Part shown: positions 56,777 to 64,000 of the stretch, piece after piece | Position numbering within the stretch: the stretch's first letter is position 1 | Layout of the letters: every line of letters begins with the position of its first letter | Source: Burkholderia sp. OK233 | GTDB lineage: Bacteria; Pseudomonadota; Gammaproteobacteria; Burkholderiales; Burkholderiaceae | Direction: 5' to 3' | DNA length: 64,000 nt | Assembly: GCF_900230185.1 (NCBI RefSeq) | Contig: NZ_OCSR01000001.1 | Coordinates: 558,001 to 622,000, forward strand | The notes under the pieces: generated by a model | The model's database searches: none | What the model was told of the DNA's origin: nothing | What the model saw: the letters and a program-made list of their open reading frames with translations, nothing else | Position numbers and translations under genes: made by a program

Positions 56777-57058
56777 ATGGCTAAAATTTACCGAACAGTT
56801 TCCCACGTCGACGGGTACCACGGAATGCCTCAGTACGAAATCAAAGGCACAAAAATCTACCGAACCGTTTCGCACGTTGACGGGTATACTGCGATGCCAC
56901 AGTACGAAATCAAAGGTGACAAGATCTACCGAACGGTCTCGCACGTAGATGGATACAACGCGATGCCTCAATATCAGATCAAGGGGACCAAAATCTATCG
57001 CACAGTGTCGCATGTTGGTGGATACCACGGGATGCCTCAGTACGAAATCAAAAGCTAA
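56777..57058 (+). CDS. Small protein of four 23-residue tandem repeats
   Basis: After Met-Ala the 93-aa protein is four copies of a 23-residue unit, KIYRTVSHVDGY-xx-MPQYEIKG-x; the last copy is one residue shorter and has Gly for Asp. Units start at 56783, 56852, 56921 and 56990, and at DNA level differ mostly at third codon positions, which argues for selection on the protein. Each unit reads as two short beta strands joined by a Gly turn, suggesting a closed or stacked beta structure (inference). There is no signal peptide, and no clear ribosome site precedes the ATG. Family not recognised with certainty. Confidence 0.7.
   Translation: MAKIYRTVSHVDGYHGMPQYEIKGTKIYRTVSHVDGYTAMPQYEIKGDKIYRTVSHVDGYNAMPQYQIKGTKIYRTVSHVGGYHGMPQYEIKS
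56783..57058 (+). repeat. Four 69-bp coding tandem repeats
   Basis: Four directly repeated units of 69 bp lie at 56783-56851, 56852-56920, 56921-56989 and 56990-57058, in frame with the gene at 56777. The divergence is largely synonymous. Confidence 0.9.
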
Positions 57059-57326
57059 CAGGAGACAAACCGAAGTTACGGCTGTCACGTGGCCTAATAC
57101 CTTGGCCGTCGATCAGCTTTTGGCGGCGTCCAAACTCAACGAATGTTTGCTTTCGGCCGGACCGTATGACGGCTTCGGGTTGCCTTGCGCCGCGCGCTGA
57201 GAGGGCCGGCATGGCGCACTGACGGTCCGGCGTTCGCGCCCGGGTTCGGCCAGTTTGAGATATTCGACGCGGCGGTATAGATCGTCGACAATCCTCCATA
57301 AGCAAACACACACCACGGGGGGCTCA

Positions 57327-57683
57327 ATGAGCTGGGACGTCTCAATCATCAAATTTTCGAAAAGCTTCGAATCCGTCGCGGACATCCCGGAAAGTGCGCG
57401 CCCTTTGTCCTTGGGCAGTCGCAATTCAGTACATGCAGCTGTGTCGCGAGTGTTTGCCGGCATTGACTGGACCGATCCGGCGTGGGGGACATGGGACGGC
57501 CCGCACGGCTCTATCGAATTCAATCTGGGCAAAGCTGACGATGTTGACGGCTTCATGCTTCACGTCCGCGCGGGACAAGAGGTGATTCCCATGATTGTTG
57601 CTCTTTGCATCAGCAACGACTGGCAGGGCCTTGACTGTTCCACCGGCGCACACGACAACAGGAGAGCGCAGATATGTGGGTGA
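57327..57683 (+). CDS. Hypothetical protein, probably C-terminally truncated
   Basis: From ATG 57327 (preceded by GGGGGG) the protein MSWDVSIIKFSKSFESVADI continues with DWTDPAWGTWDGPHGSIEFN and GFMLHVRAGQEVIPMIVALC, then NDWQGLDCSTG. This resembles a family of small cytoplasmic Burkholderia proteins that are longer at the C-terminus. The last residues (AHDNRRAQICG) look unrelated, so the end is probably altered. Function unknown; similar proteins occur in immunity-gene surroundings, which is only a hint. Confidence 0.6.
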   Translation: MSWDVSIIKFSKSFESVADIPESARPLSLGSRNSVHAAVSRVFAGIDWTDPAWGTWDGPHGSIEFNLGKADDVDGFMLHVRAGQEVIPMIVALCISNDWQGLDCSTGAHDNRRAQICG

Positions 57684-57847
57684 TTGAGGTCGACGACAGC
57701 CAGCCGCTCAGCTTTGGTAGAGACAGCACCGGCGCTCAATATGTGCGGGGCGGAGGCAACACTACCGCTCAGACGCGACTGGAGCGACGAGGACTTTCCC
57801 TTGCCCAGGCGGCCCGTGAAGCTTCCGGTCATCCTCAGCTTCGATGA
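57674..57847 (+). pseudogene. Short ORF interrupted by IS91
   Basis: An ATG with AGGAGA upstream begins MWVIEVDDSQPLSFGRDSTG and continues QYVRGGGN. From about 57760 on, the DNA is IS91 recombinase sequence in another frame, so the remaining 30 residues are not native. It overlaps the previous gene by 10 nt. It was probably the second gene of a pair cut by the element. Confidence 0.4.
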
Positions 57848-58406
57848 AGTCACGCGTTTCTTCGAGTCGATTCCCAGCCTGAAGCAGCGTGCCATCCTGA
57901 TGACGGCCTATGCGGCCGGCCTGCGTGTCTCCGAAGTCGTGCATCTGAAGGTCACCGATATCGACAGCCAACGGATGATGATCCGCGTGTGCCAGGGCAA
58001 AGGCCGTAAGGACCGCTACGTAATGCTCTCGCCGCGTCTGCTCGAGGTCCTGCGACTGTACTGGCAGGACGCCCACCCGAGGGACTGGCTCTTTCCAGGC
58101 ACCATTCCGGGGCGGCCCATCACCCGCCATGCCGTGGGCGACGCATGCCAGCTTGCACGTGAGCGCAGCGGTATCACGAAACCCGTGACACCGCATTCGC
58201 TGAGGCACGCGTTCGCCACGCACCTGCTGGAAACCGGTGCCGATGTCCGCCGTATCCAGCTGCTGATGGGACATCGCAGCATGGCGACCACGGCGCGGTA
58301 CCTCAAGCTGGCCACGAGCACCGTGTGTGCGACCACCAGTCCCTTCGACCTGCTGCCGCATCCCGCACCCGTTCCACCCCAGCCGACTGCGCCCGAGTAC
58401 TTCTGA
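57684..58406 (+). pseudogene. IS91-associated tyrosine recombinase, 5'-truncated
   Basis: Recombinase similarity begins near 57765 (LRRDWSDEDFPLPRRPVKLP), so the N-terminal SAM-like domain of about 90 residues is missing. The catalytic domain is complete: AAGLRVSEVVHLK, the HSLRHAFATHLLETG motif (H-x-x-R), LMGHRSMATTARYLKL with the final Tyr. It is the recombinase partner that commonly precedes the IS91 transposase. The apparent GTG start at 57684 lies in flanking DNA. Confidence 0.75.
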
Positions 58407-59623
58407 AGCCGGCGATGCGACCGGCGCTCGAGGTGGCGGACATCTTCCGCCAGCGCGGCGAACTGTACCGGCAGACCCATGCCGATGCCCTCAGTCGTGC
58501 CCAGCGGCGCGCGATAAGCGCGATCGAGTTGTGCCGCACCGCCGCGCTCGGCGGACATGTCGAGCAGTGTGATGCGTGCGGCCATCAGCGCATTGCCTAC
58601 GACTCATGCCGGCATCGCTGCTGTCCGAAATGCCAGTCGCTCGCCCGTGCGCAGTGGCTCGAACGCCGGCAGGCCGAACTGCTCCCCGAGGTTGAGTACT
58701 TCCACCTGGTCTTCACGCTGCCCGAACCCATCGCGACACTCGCGTACCAGAACAAACGGGTTGTCTATGACATGCTGTTCCGCACCAGCGCCGCGACGCT
58801 ACGCACGATCGCCGCCGATCCGAAACACCTGGGTGCGGAGATCGGCTTCATGACGGTCCTGCACACGTGGGGGCAGAACCTGCAGCACCATCCGCACGTG
58901 CACTGCGTCGTACCGGGCGGCGGCATCGCCCCGGACGGCGAACGCTGGATCGCCTGCCGGCCAGGCTTCTTCCTGCCCGTCCGGGTACTCTCGCGGCTCT
59001 TCCGGCGGCTCTTTCTCGACCAGCTGCGCCGCGCGTTCGATGCCGGCGCGCTGCGTTTCCATGGCCAGCTCGAGCCGTTGCGTGATCCGCGAGCGTTCGC
59101 CGCCTGGCTCGCGCCCGCTGCTCACGCGGAGTGGGTCGTCTACGCGAAACCACCGTTTGGCGGCGCCGCACAGGTGCTCGATTACCTGGGCCGCTACACG
59201 CATCGCGTCGCCATCTCGAACGACCGGCTGCTCCGCTTCGATGGCGATTCAGTGCTCTTCCGCTGGAAGGACTACCGGCACGAAGCCAGACACAGCACCA
59301 TGACGCTCACGGCCGACGAGTTCATGCGCCGCTTCCTCCTGCACGTGCTGCCCGACGGTTTCAAGCGCATCCGCAGCTACGGGTGGCTCGCCAACTGTCA
59401 TCGGGCAGCGCGGCTGGCCACCTGCCGCCAGCTGCTCGGCGTCGAGCCGCCCGCCGCCGCGTCACCCGCCATCGGCGAAGACTACCGTGACCGTTACCTG
59501 CGGCTCACCGGCACGTCACTGCACGAGTGCCCCGTGTGCGGCAAGGGCCACATGGTCCGCATCGAAGGCGGTGTGCCTGGCATCCTCCCGCGTGCTCCCC
59601 CCGAGCCGATCCATGTGGACTGA
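57765..59623 (+). mobile_element. IS91-family element, left part deleted
   Basis: The element consists of the truncated recombinase and a complete HUH transposase. The left end has been lost into the small gene at 57674. The right end (oriIS/terIS) is somewhere in 59624-60228 but was not located. IS91 elements move by rolling circle and can mobilise flanking DNA. Confidence 0.65.
58415..59623 (+). CDS. IS91-family HUH (Y1) transposase
   Basis: This 402-aa protein begins MRPALEVADIFRQRGELYRQ. It has a Cys-rich zinc-binding region (CDACGHQRIAYDSCRHRCCPKC), the HUH metal motif in QHHPHVHCVVPGGG and the catalytic Tyr in YLGRYTHRVAISN. The C-terminus carries CPVCGKGHM. The gene overlaps no other; the recombinase ends 8 bp before the ATG. 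Length and motifs indicate an intact transposase. Confidence 0.9.
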   Translation: MRPALEVADIFRQRGELYRQTHADALSRAQRRAISAIELCRTAALGGHVEQCDACGHQRIAYDSCRHRCCPKCQSLARAQWLERRQAELLPEVEYFHLVFTLPEPIATLAYQNKRVVYDMLFRTSAATLRTIAADPKHLGAEIGFMTVLHTWGQNLQHHPHVHCVVPGGGIAPDGERWIACRPGFFLPVRVLSRLFRRLFLDQLRRAFDAGALRFHGQLEPLRDPRAFAAWLAPAAHAEWVVYAKPPFGGAAQVLDYLGRYTHRVAISNDRLLRFDGDSVLFRWKDYRHEARHSTMTLTADEFMRRFLLHVLPDGFKRIRSYGWLANCHRAARLATCRQLLGVEPPAAASPAIGEDYRDRYLRLTGTSLHECPVCGKGHMVRIEGGVPGILPRAPPEPIHVD

Positions 59624-60228
59624 CCGGCATCCGCACCGTCCTCCATCACGTTGGCCGTCCCCAATCCGACCAGCGCGACCGGACTCGTGCTTCCGCTTCC
59701 CTGGCACAACACAATGCCGCGAAACTCCGCATACCTTGCCCATCAACGCCCGCATTTCCGCTGCTTTCGCGCGACGGGCTCTCCCCGATCGCCCGGCTCC
59801 GCCGTCCGACACACGTGCGCGGGCATCGCGAATCACCCCGCCGTTCATTCAATGCCCATAGACGCCAGCGCCTGCGGAGCGGTTTAGCACAAACATTTTT
59901 TTGATTACCGATCGCGGAGGGGCCCCGTCCGGCCTGTTCACGCGCCAGCAGCCGCGATCGCCAACCAAAAAAATCTCTGCTTTATGCGCTGCAGAGCATA
60001 AGCGCGTATCTTGGTCAGCCCCCTTTAACAGACGGTTTCATAAAGACTGTTGAGCTCGCTGAACGGTGTTCGCGCGGATCAAGCACCAGCGTTGGATGCG
60101 GACCTTGCCCTCGCTGCTCGATCAAGGCGGGGTAGTTCGTAGTAAAAGTTTCTCTCCTGATCCTTTGTATTAATGGCGTTGATGCAAGCGCAAGACGGCC
60201 AATTTAGCCACCCGCGCTCCGTGCTTCG
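59624..60228. other. No gene identified
   Basis: This 605-bp stretch should contain the IS91 terminus and the downstream region of the solute-binding protein gene. No coding frame is supported. Confidence 0.4.
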
Positions 60229-61005
60229 CTATTTCTGGCCGAAGTAGTACGCGTAGGCGCGATCGACGACGCCATCACGCTTGACCGTGTCGTAAGCCTT
60301 CGCCCAGGCGTCGCGATCGATTCCCGGCGAATCCTTCGACGCGGCGATGTACAGCGCGCGCCTTGCGAGCGTCTTCCCGACGACGAGATTCCCCGGATGT
60401 TTCGCCGCACGCCACGCGAATTTCAGTTCGATGTCAGCGCTGTACGCGGCATCCACCTCGCGGGCGGCAACGGCCTCGGTGACGGCGGCCGCGTTGCTGT
60501 AGAGCTTGAGATTCGAGAAGCCGCGCTTCTTCAGTTCGGCGTGGCCCGTCGACCCGCCCACGACGCCGATCGCCCGCAACGCGTTGCCCGCATCATAGGA
60601 ATCGATGGCGGCGGCGCCCGGCCGCGACACGAAGACCTCTTCGATATCCCACACCTTCTGTACCCACATGTAGTTCGGCTCGCGTTCGGCTGTTCGCGAG
60701 TACGGGAAGAAGAGGATGTCGTGCCCGGCCCTCGCTTCGGCCTGCGCGTCCTGCCAGCCGACGAATTTCACGGGAATGTCCCGCTTCATCGCGGCGGCCA
60801 TCTGCCTGACGATGTCGAGGAAGAAGCCGTTGTGGCTGCGGTCGACATCCGGATGGCGAGCGGGGTCGATCGTGTATGGCGCGTTGTCCGCGACCCGGAT
60901 CTCTTCCGCGTGCGCGGGCAAGGCGTGGCACGCCATCGCGACGGCCGCCGCGCAGGCGCCCGTCGTCATGTAGATGCGTTTCATCGTCATGATGTCCCCG
61001 CTCAT
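60229..61005 (-). CDS. Periplasmic solute-binding protein (SBP_bac_3 type)
   Basis: This 258-aa protein has a signal peptide (MTTGACAAAVAMACHALPAHA) and a family 3 solute-binding fold (EIRVADNAPYTIDPARHPDV, GFFLDIVRQMAAAMKRDIPV, FFPYSRTAEREPNYMWVQ). Its first ATG overlaps the stop codon of the epimerase gene (ATGA), suggesting coupling; a GGGGA-preceded ATG at 60990 is an alternative start. No permease or ATPase is nearby, so it may be a stand-alone sensor or enzyme-linked binding protein rather than a transport component. Ligand unknown. Confidence 0.85.
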   Translation of the reverse strand: MSGDIMTMKRIYMTTGACAAAVAMACHALPAHAEEIRVADNAPYTIDPARHPDVDRSHNGFFLDIVRQMAAAMKRDIPVKFVGWQDAQAEARAGHDILFFPYSRTAEREPNYMWVQKVWDIEEVFVSRPGAAAIDSYDAGNALRAIGVVGGSTGHAELKKRGFSNLKLYSNAAAVTEAVAAREVDAAYSADIELKFAWRAAKHPGNLVVGKTLARRALYIAASKDSPGIDRDAWAKAYDTVKRDGVVDRAYAYYFGQK

Positions 61006-62156
61006 TTCGCCGTGGAGAATTTGTAGATCGTCGTCGCCGTGAACCGCTCACCGGGATTCAGCACGGTCGTCGGCCAATTGGGTTCGTTCGGCGAATCGTC
61101 CGGATGCTCGGCGAGCATCGTGAAGAAGCTGCGGAATCCGTAGATTTTGCCGCCCTTGCCGACGTCGGTGCCGGGCAGTGCGTTGCCCGAGTAGAAGTGA
61201 ATCGCCGGCTCGGTCGTGTAGATCTCCAGCACCCGGCCGGACGTCGGCTCGTACACGCGCGCGGCGAGCCCCAATTCGCCCGGACGCTTGTTCAGAAACC
61301 AGTTGTGGTCGTAGCCGCCTTCGGCAGGCGGGTTCGCGAGCTGCTGGCCTTGCTTCAACTGATCGTCCTTCGTGTAGATCAGGTCGGCAATGCGCGTCGG
61401 CTTCGTGAAGTCGAACGGCGTCCCTTTGACGCTGCGACGCTCGCCGGTCGGGATCAGTTTGACGACAGGCGTGAAGGTATCAGCGTCGATCGTCACCACG
61501 TGATTCACGATGCTGTTGGTCGGGTCTCCGCTCAGGTTGAAGCCCGCGTGATTCGAGAAGTTGACGATGGTCTTCTTGTCGGTGACCGAGTCGTACCTGA
61601 TCTTCAGTGCGTTGTCGTCGGTCAGCGTATAGACGACCTTTAGGCTGCAATTGCCCGGATATCCTTCTTCGCCGTCCTTGAACACGTAGTTGACCTGCAG
61701 CGTGTGATCGTCGAGCTGCTTCGCGTCGAACACACGGAAGCGCGAGCCCTTCTTGCCGCCGTGCAGGTGGTTTGGGCCGTTGTTGATGCTGAGCTGGTAC
61801 AGCTTGCCGTCCATCGTAAACTGGCCCTTCGCGATTCGGTTCGCATAGCGGCCAATGATCGCGCCGGTGGACGGGTTGTACTTGTTTCCGTCCTCGATCG
61901 TGTCGAAGCCCATCACGACGTCGCCCAGATTGCCGTTGCGGTCCGGAACCAGCAGCTCGACGATTTTGCCGCCGTAGTTGCTGATCTTCACGACCATGCC
62001 CTGCTTGTTCTTCAGCATGTAGAGGTCGGTCTGCTTGCCGTCGATCACGCGCTGATAGCCTGCCGGCTTCACGTCGACGTAGGGCGCCGAGGCCGTCGCC
62101 AGGGCCGGCGGGCCGGCGAGCAGGATCAGTGCTGCGCACGCACGTAACTTCAACAT
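61002..62156 (-). CDS. Secreted aldose 1-epimerase (GalM family)
   Basis: This 384-aa protein has a signal peptide (LRACAALILLAGPPALATAS) and a full galactose-mutarotase fold: ISNYGGKIVELLVPDRNG, YNPSTGAIIGRYANRIAKGQ, NNGPNHLHGGKKG, FSNHAGFNLSG (catalytic His) and the catalytic Glu in IYTTEPAIHFYSGN. It would interconvert alpha and beta sugars in the periplasm. A GGAGA site precedes the ATG. Its stop overlaps the next gene, so the two are one operon. Confidence 0.92.
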   Translation of the reverse strand: MLKLRACAALILLAGPPALATASAPYVDVKPAGYQRVIDGKQTDLYMLKNKQGMVVKISNYGGKIVELLVPDRNGNLGDVVMGFDTIEDGNKYNPSTGAIIGRYANRIAKGQFTMDGKLYQLSINNGPNHLHGGKKGSRFRVFDAKQLDDHTLQVNYVFKDGEEGYPGNCSLKVVYTLTDDNALKIRYDSVTDKKTIVNFSNHAGFNLSGDPTNSIVNHVVTIDADTFTPVVKLIPTGERRSVKGTPFDFTKPTRIADLIYTKDDQLKQGQQLANPPAEGGYDHNWFLNKRPGELGLAARVYEPTSGRVLEIYTTEPAIHFYSGNALPGTDVGKGGKIYGFRSFFTMLAEHPDDSPNEPNWPTTVLNPGERFTATTIYKFSTAK

Positions 62157-62462
62157 CGTTCGTCTCCTTTTTTTTCTGTCGATTTGCCCGGCGTGGCGGT
62201 CCCGGGGGCAGCGCCATTCCGGGCTTCCGGTGAGCGCCTAGTATCAGGAGATCGTCGATAACCGACTACTGAAATTACGCGATATATCGATATCCGTACG
62301 TTATCGATCGGCATTGCGCCGACGTGCGGATCAATCGTCGCAACGCCGCTCAGTAAATGTCTCGGTACGGCCGCACGCGGGCCGCGCGAACATCATGCGG
62401 TCCGCGCGCCACGGAAAAAAGTGATGATCCGATTTGGCAAGCGTGTGTCGCTTTGCAGTAAT
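62157..62462. other. Intergenic region, no gene identified
   Basis: This 305-bp region lies between the epimerase and the LysR gene, both on the minus strand. It contains the AT-richest segment nearby (TATATCGATATCCG, 62280-62295), a likely promoter area for the epimerase operon. Confidence 0.4.
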
Positions 62463-63410
62463 TCACGTGCGCGGCGGCTCGCCGTCGTCCTCGTGATGGA
62501 ACAGCGTGAGGAACTGCCGCGCGGGGATGCTGATCGGCCGGTCGCGCCGCACGAGGCTGCCGTACGACGGCAGCTTCTGCGCGAGCGTGTAGTCGACGAT
62601 CGCGACGAGCCCGTGCTCCGCGTTGCGCTGCGCGACCGTCAGCGGGATCACGCCGAGCATCTGCGAGCGGTCGACGAGGTTCATCGTCGTCAGCATCGAG
62701 CCGGTCTCGATCAGCCCGCGCGGCATCGGCTGGTGATGCATCCGGAACTCGCACTCGATGACCTCGCGCGCCGGGCTGCCGCCCGGCTGCAGGATCCACG
62801 GATACTCGAGCAGCGCGTCGAACCCAACCGGCCCCGCGCCCGCGAGCGGATGGTCGCGGCCGGAGACGATCGCGAGCGCCTCGTCGTCGACCGCGCGGAA
62901 CACGCAGTCGCTGCCGGCGTTGCGGCCGATCACGACCTCGAGCACGCCTTCCTGCAATTGCGGCATCAGCTGATCGCTGGTGTCGACCGCGATCTCGATC
63001 GCGAGCAGCGGATAGCGCGCCTTCAGCTGCACGAGCGCCTCGGTGAGCCGCCCTGGCGACGCGGCCATGATGCTGCCGATCGCGAGCCGCCCGGCGCTGC
63101 CGCGCTGCAGCTCCGCGAGCTCGCGGTTCAGCGCCTCCATGCTGCCGCGGATCCCGCGGAAATAGCCGAGCACGCGCTCGCCGGCCGGATTCAACACGAG
63201 GCCCCGCCCGACGCGATCGAACAGCCGCTGGCCGAGCGCGTTCTCGAGCTCGTGCAGCATCTTCGTGGCGGCCGGCTGCGTGAGGCCGAGCCGGCTGGCC
63301 GCCGCGCGCAGCGTCGAGCATTCGTCAACCGCGAGCAACAGCGCGATCTGACGCATCCGCAGCCGGTTCAGCAGCTGCGGAGTCGAGTCGCGTTTGTCGA
63401 TTGAGCCCAT
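62463..63410 (-). CDS. LysR-family transcriptional regulator
   Basis: This 315-aa protein has the LysR N-terminal winged helix (LLLAVDECSTLRAAASRLGL, TQPAATKMLHELENALG) and a periplasmic-binding-like effector domain from about residue 95 (GSAGRLAIGSIMAASPGRLT). It is divergent from the pdxA-family gene, so it probably controls that gene. In several Burkholderiales a LysR gene adjoins pdxA2-type genes for four-carbon acid sugar breakdown (known context, applied by inference). Confidence 0.9.
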   Translation of the reverse strand: MGSIDKRDSTPQLLNRLRMRQIALLLAVDECSTLRAAASRLGLTQPAATKMLHELENALGQRLFDRVGRGLVLNPAGERVLGYFRGIRGSMEALNRELAELQRGSAGRLAIGSIMAASPGRLTEALVQLKARYPLLAIEIAVDTSDQLMPQLQEGVLEVVIGRNAGSDCVFRAVDDEALAIVSGRDHPLAGAGPVGFDALLEYPWILQPGGSPAREVIECEFRMHHQPMPRGLIETGSMLTTMNLVDRSQMLGVIPLTVAQRNAEHGLVAIVDYTLAQKLPSYGSLVRRDRPISIPARQFLTLFHHEDDGEPPRT

Positions 63411-63529
63411 ATTTGATTACCTCAGGTTATCGATTCATCAAGAGTTTTCAATTTACGGGCACGGTCCGTCTACCTAGCATGAACCCCATATCAGGAAAAG
63501 CCGGATTCCGGCGAAAACGGAGACGCACT

Positions 63530-63586
63530 ATGCAGATGAATTCAACGGTCGCGCACCGCGCGGCGTACGCGGGAGAACCGGCATGA
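63530..63586 (+). CDS. 18-residue upstream ORF
   Basis: An ATG with GGAGA upstream opens MQMNSTVAHRAAYAGEPA and its TGA overlaps the pdxA ATG (ATGA). It may be a leader that couples translation to pdxA or a chance frame. It is short, so support is limited to the ribosome site and the overlap. Confidence 0.35.
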   Translation: MQMNSTVAHRAAYAGEPA

Positions 63587-64000
63587 CGGCCCCGTCGACC
63601 TTGCCCGTCGTCGCGCTGACGCTCGGCGATCCCGCCGGCATCGGTGCCGAGCTGATCGCGAAGCTGCTCGCGCGCCCCGATGCGACGTCCCGCGCGAACC
63701 TGGTGCTGGTCGGCGACCGCTGGCTGTGGGAAGCCGGCCAGCGCGTCGCCGGCGTGCAAGTCGACGTCGAGCCGATCGCGTCGCTCGCCGCCGCGCGCAA
63801 CCGGCCGTCGATCGCGCGTCCCGCGTTCGTCGAAGTCGACACGATCGATCCGGCACAAGTGAAGGTCGGCGAGGTCTGCGCGGCCGGCGGCCGCTCGGTG
63901 CTGACCGTGCTGAACCTGTGCATGGACGCCACGCTCGCCGGCGAGGTCGACGCGATCTGCTTCGCGCCGCTGAACAAGCACGCGATGAAGCTCGGCGGCC
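63583..64000 (+). CDS. PdxA-family dehydrogenase, cut by the window end
   Basis: The visible 139 codons start at an ATG with GGGAGA upstream and read MTAPSTLPVVALTLGDPAGI then GAELIAKLLARPD, the PdxA signature (GDPAGIG.E). GEVCAAGGRSVLTVLNLCMD and AICFAPLNKHAMKLGG follow the family pattern. Members are either 4-hydroxythreonine-4-phosphate dehydrogenase (vitamin B6) or the PdxA2 enzymes acting on four-carbon sugar-acid phosphates. The divergent LysR gene favours the latter, catabolic role. The rest of the gene is outside the window. Confidence 0.88.
   Translation, partial: MTAPSTLPVVALTLGDPAGIGAELIAKLLARPDATSRANLVLVGDRWLWEAGQRVAGVQVDVEPIASLAAARNRPSIARPAFVEVDTIDPAQVKVGEVCAAGGRSVLTVLNLCMDATLAGEVDAICFAPLNKHAMKLGG

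Noticed and set aside
56783..57058. Possible CRISPR array (four direct repeats)
   Set aside because: Repeats are contiguous without spacers, 69 bp long, in frame and synonymous-biased, so they are coding repeats.
1..64000. tRNA, rRNA, CRISPR or replication initiator genes
   Set aside because: None could be recognised by eye; the absence of a replication gene means plasmid versus island status stays open.

Overview
The window looks like one replicon of a Burkholderiales bacterium of the Paraburkholderia/Burkholderia/Caballeronia kind. The evidence is GC-rich coding, a PQQ alcohol-oxidation locus, HU, plasmid mobilisation and partition genes, and a dense IS load. This is an inference from gene content; no rRNA or tRNA gene was found.

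1-17.1 kb: an intact, coherent alcohol-oxidation locus. A sigma-54 activator (87-2057) is followed by pqqABCDE. Then come a fused substrate-binding/cytochrome c protein and a type I PQQ alcohol dehydrogenase with the extra Asp typical of lanthanide-dependent enzymes (both minus strand), a divergent aldehyde dehydrogenase, a TonB-dependent receptor, and a divergent tonB-exbB-exbD operon. Five sigma-54 type -24/-12 elements and three 17-bp dyads (TGTY-N9-RACA) lie in exactly the three intergenic regions that would be expected if the first gene controls the whole set. Alcohol would be oxidised in the periplasm by the PQQ enzyme, electrons passed to the cytochrome c, and the aldehyde oxidised in the cytoplasm. 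The TonB system would bring in a scarce cofactor or metal (inference). A membrane diguanylate cyclase closes the region.

17.1-37 kb: a decayed accessory region. It holds an ISKra4-type relic split by adjoining IS5-family and IS701-family elements, three hemerythrin genes (two paired with a small membrane protein, one partner frameshifted), a SnoaL-like protein, a Met-rich periplasmic protein, a frameshifted substrate-binding protein, a zinc-ribbon/HTH protein, a protein with 2.5 tandem HTH/winged-helix units, a frameshifted IS1182 element, a cytochrome c4 and a group II intron.

37-51 kb: a plasmid or ICE backbone. It has HU, a DUF1016 PDDEXK nuclease, a PH-domain membrane protein, a relaxase operon (85-aa ORF, mobC, 77-aa ORF, relaxase) carrying a group II intron directly after mobC, a possible oriT/regulatory region, a TraK-like protein and an N-terminally truncated ParB-like protein. 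Fragments of an ISKra4-type transposase and a phage late-control D protein follow, then an orphan 142-aa protein.

51.4-60 kb: a Tn5053/Tn402-like tni module (resolvase, tniA, frameshifted tniB, no tniQ) with repeated terminal motifs, an intact IS1182 element, a small protein of four 23-residue repeats, two truncated small genes and a 5'-truncated IS91 element.

60-64 kb: conventional Burkholderia-like genes: a secreted aldose 1-epimerase overlapping a solute-binding protein, a LysR regulator, and a divergent pdxA-family gene cut by the window end.

Several genes between 18 and 52 kb carry single-base indels, some in G/C runs. They are either real decay or sequencing errors.
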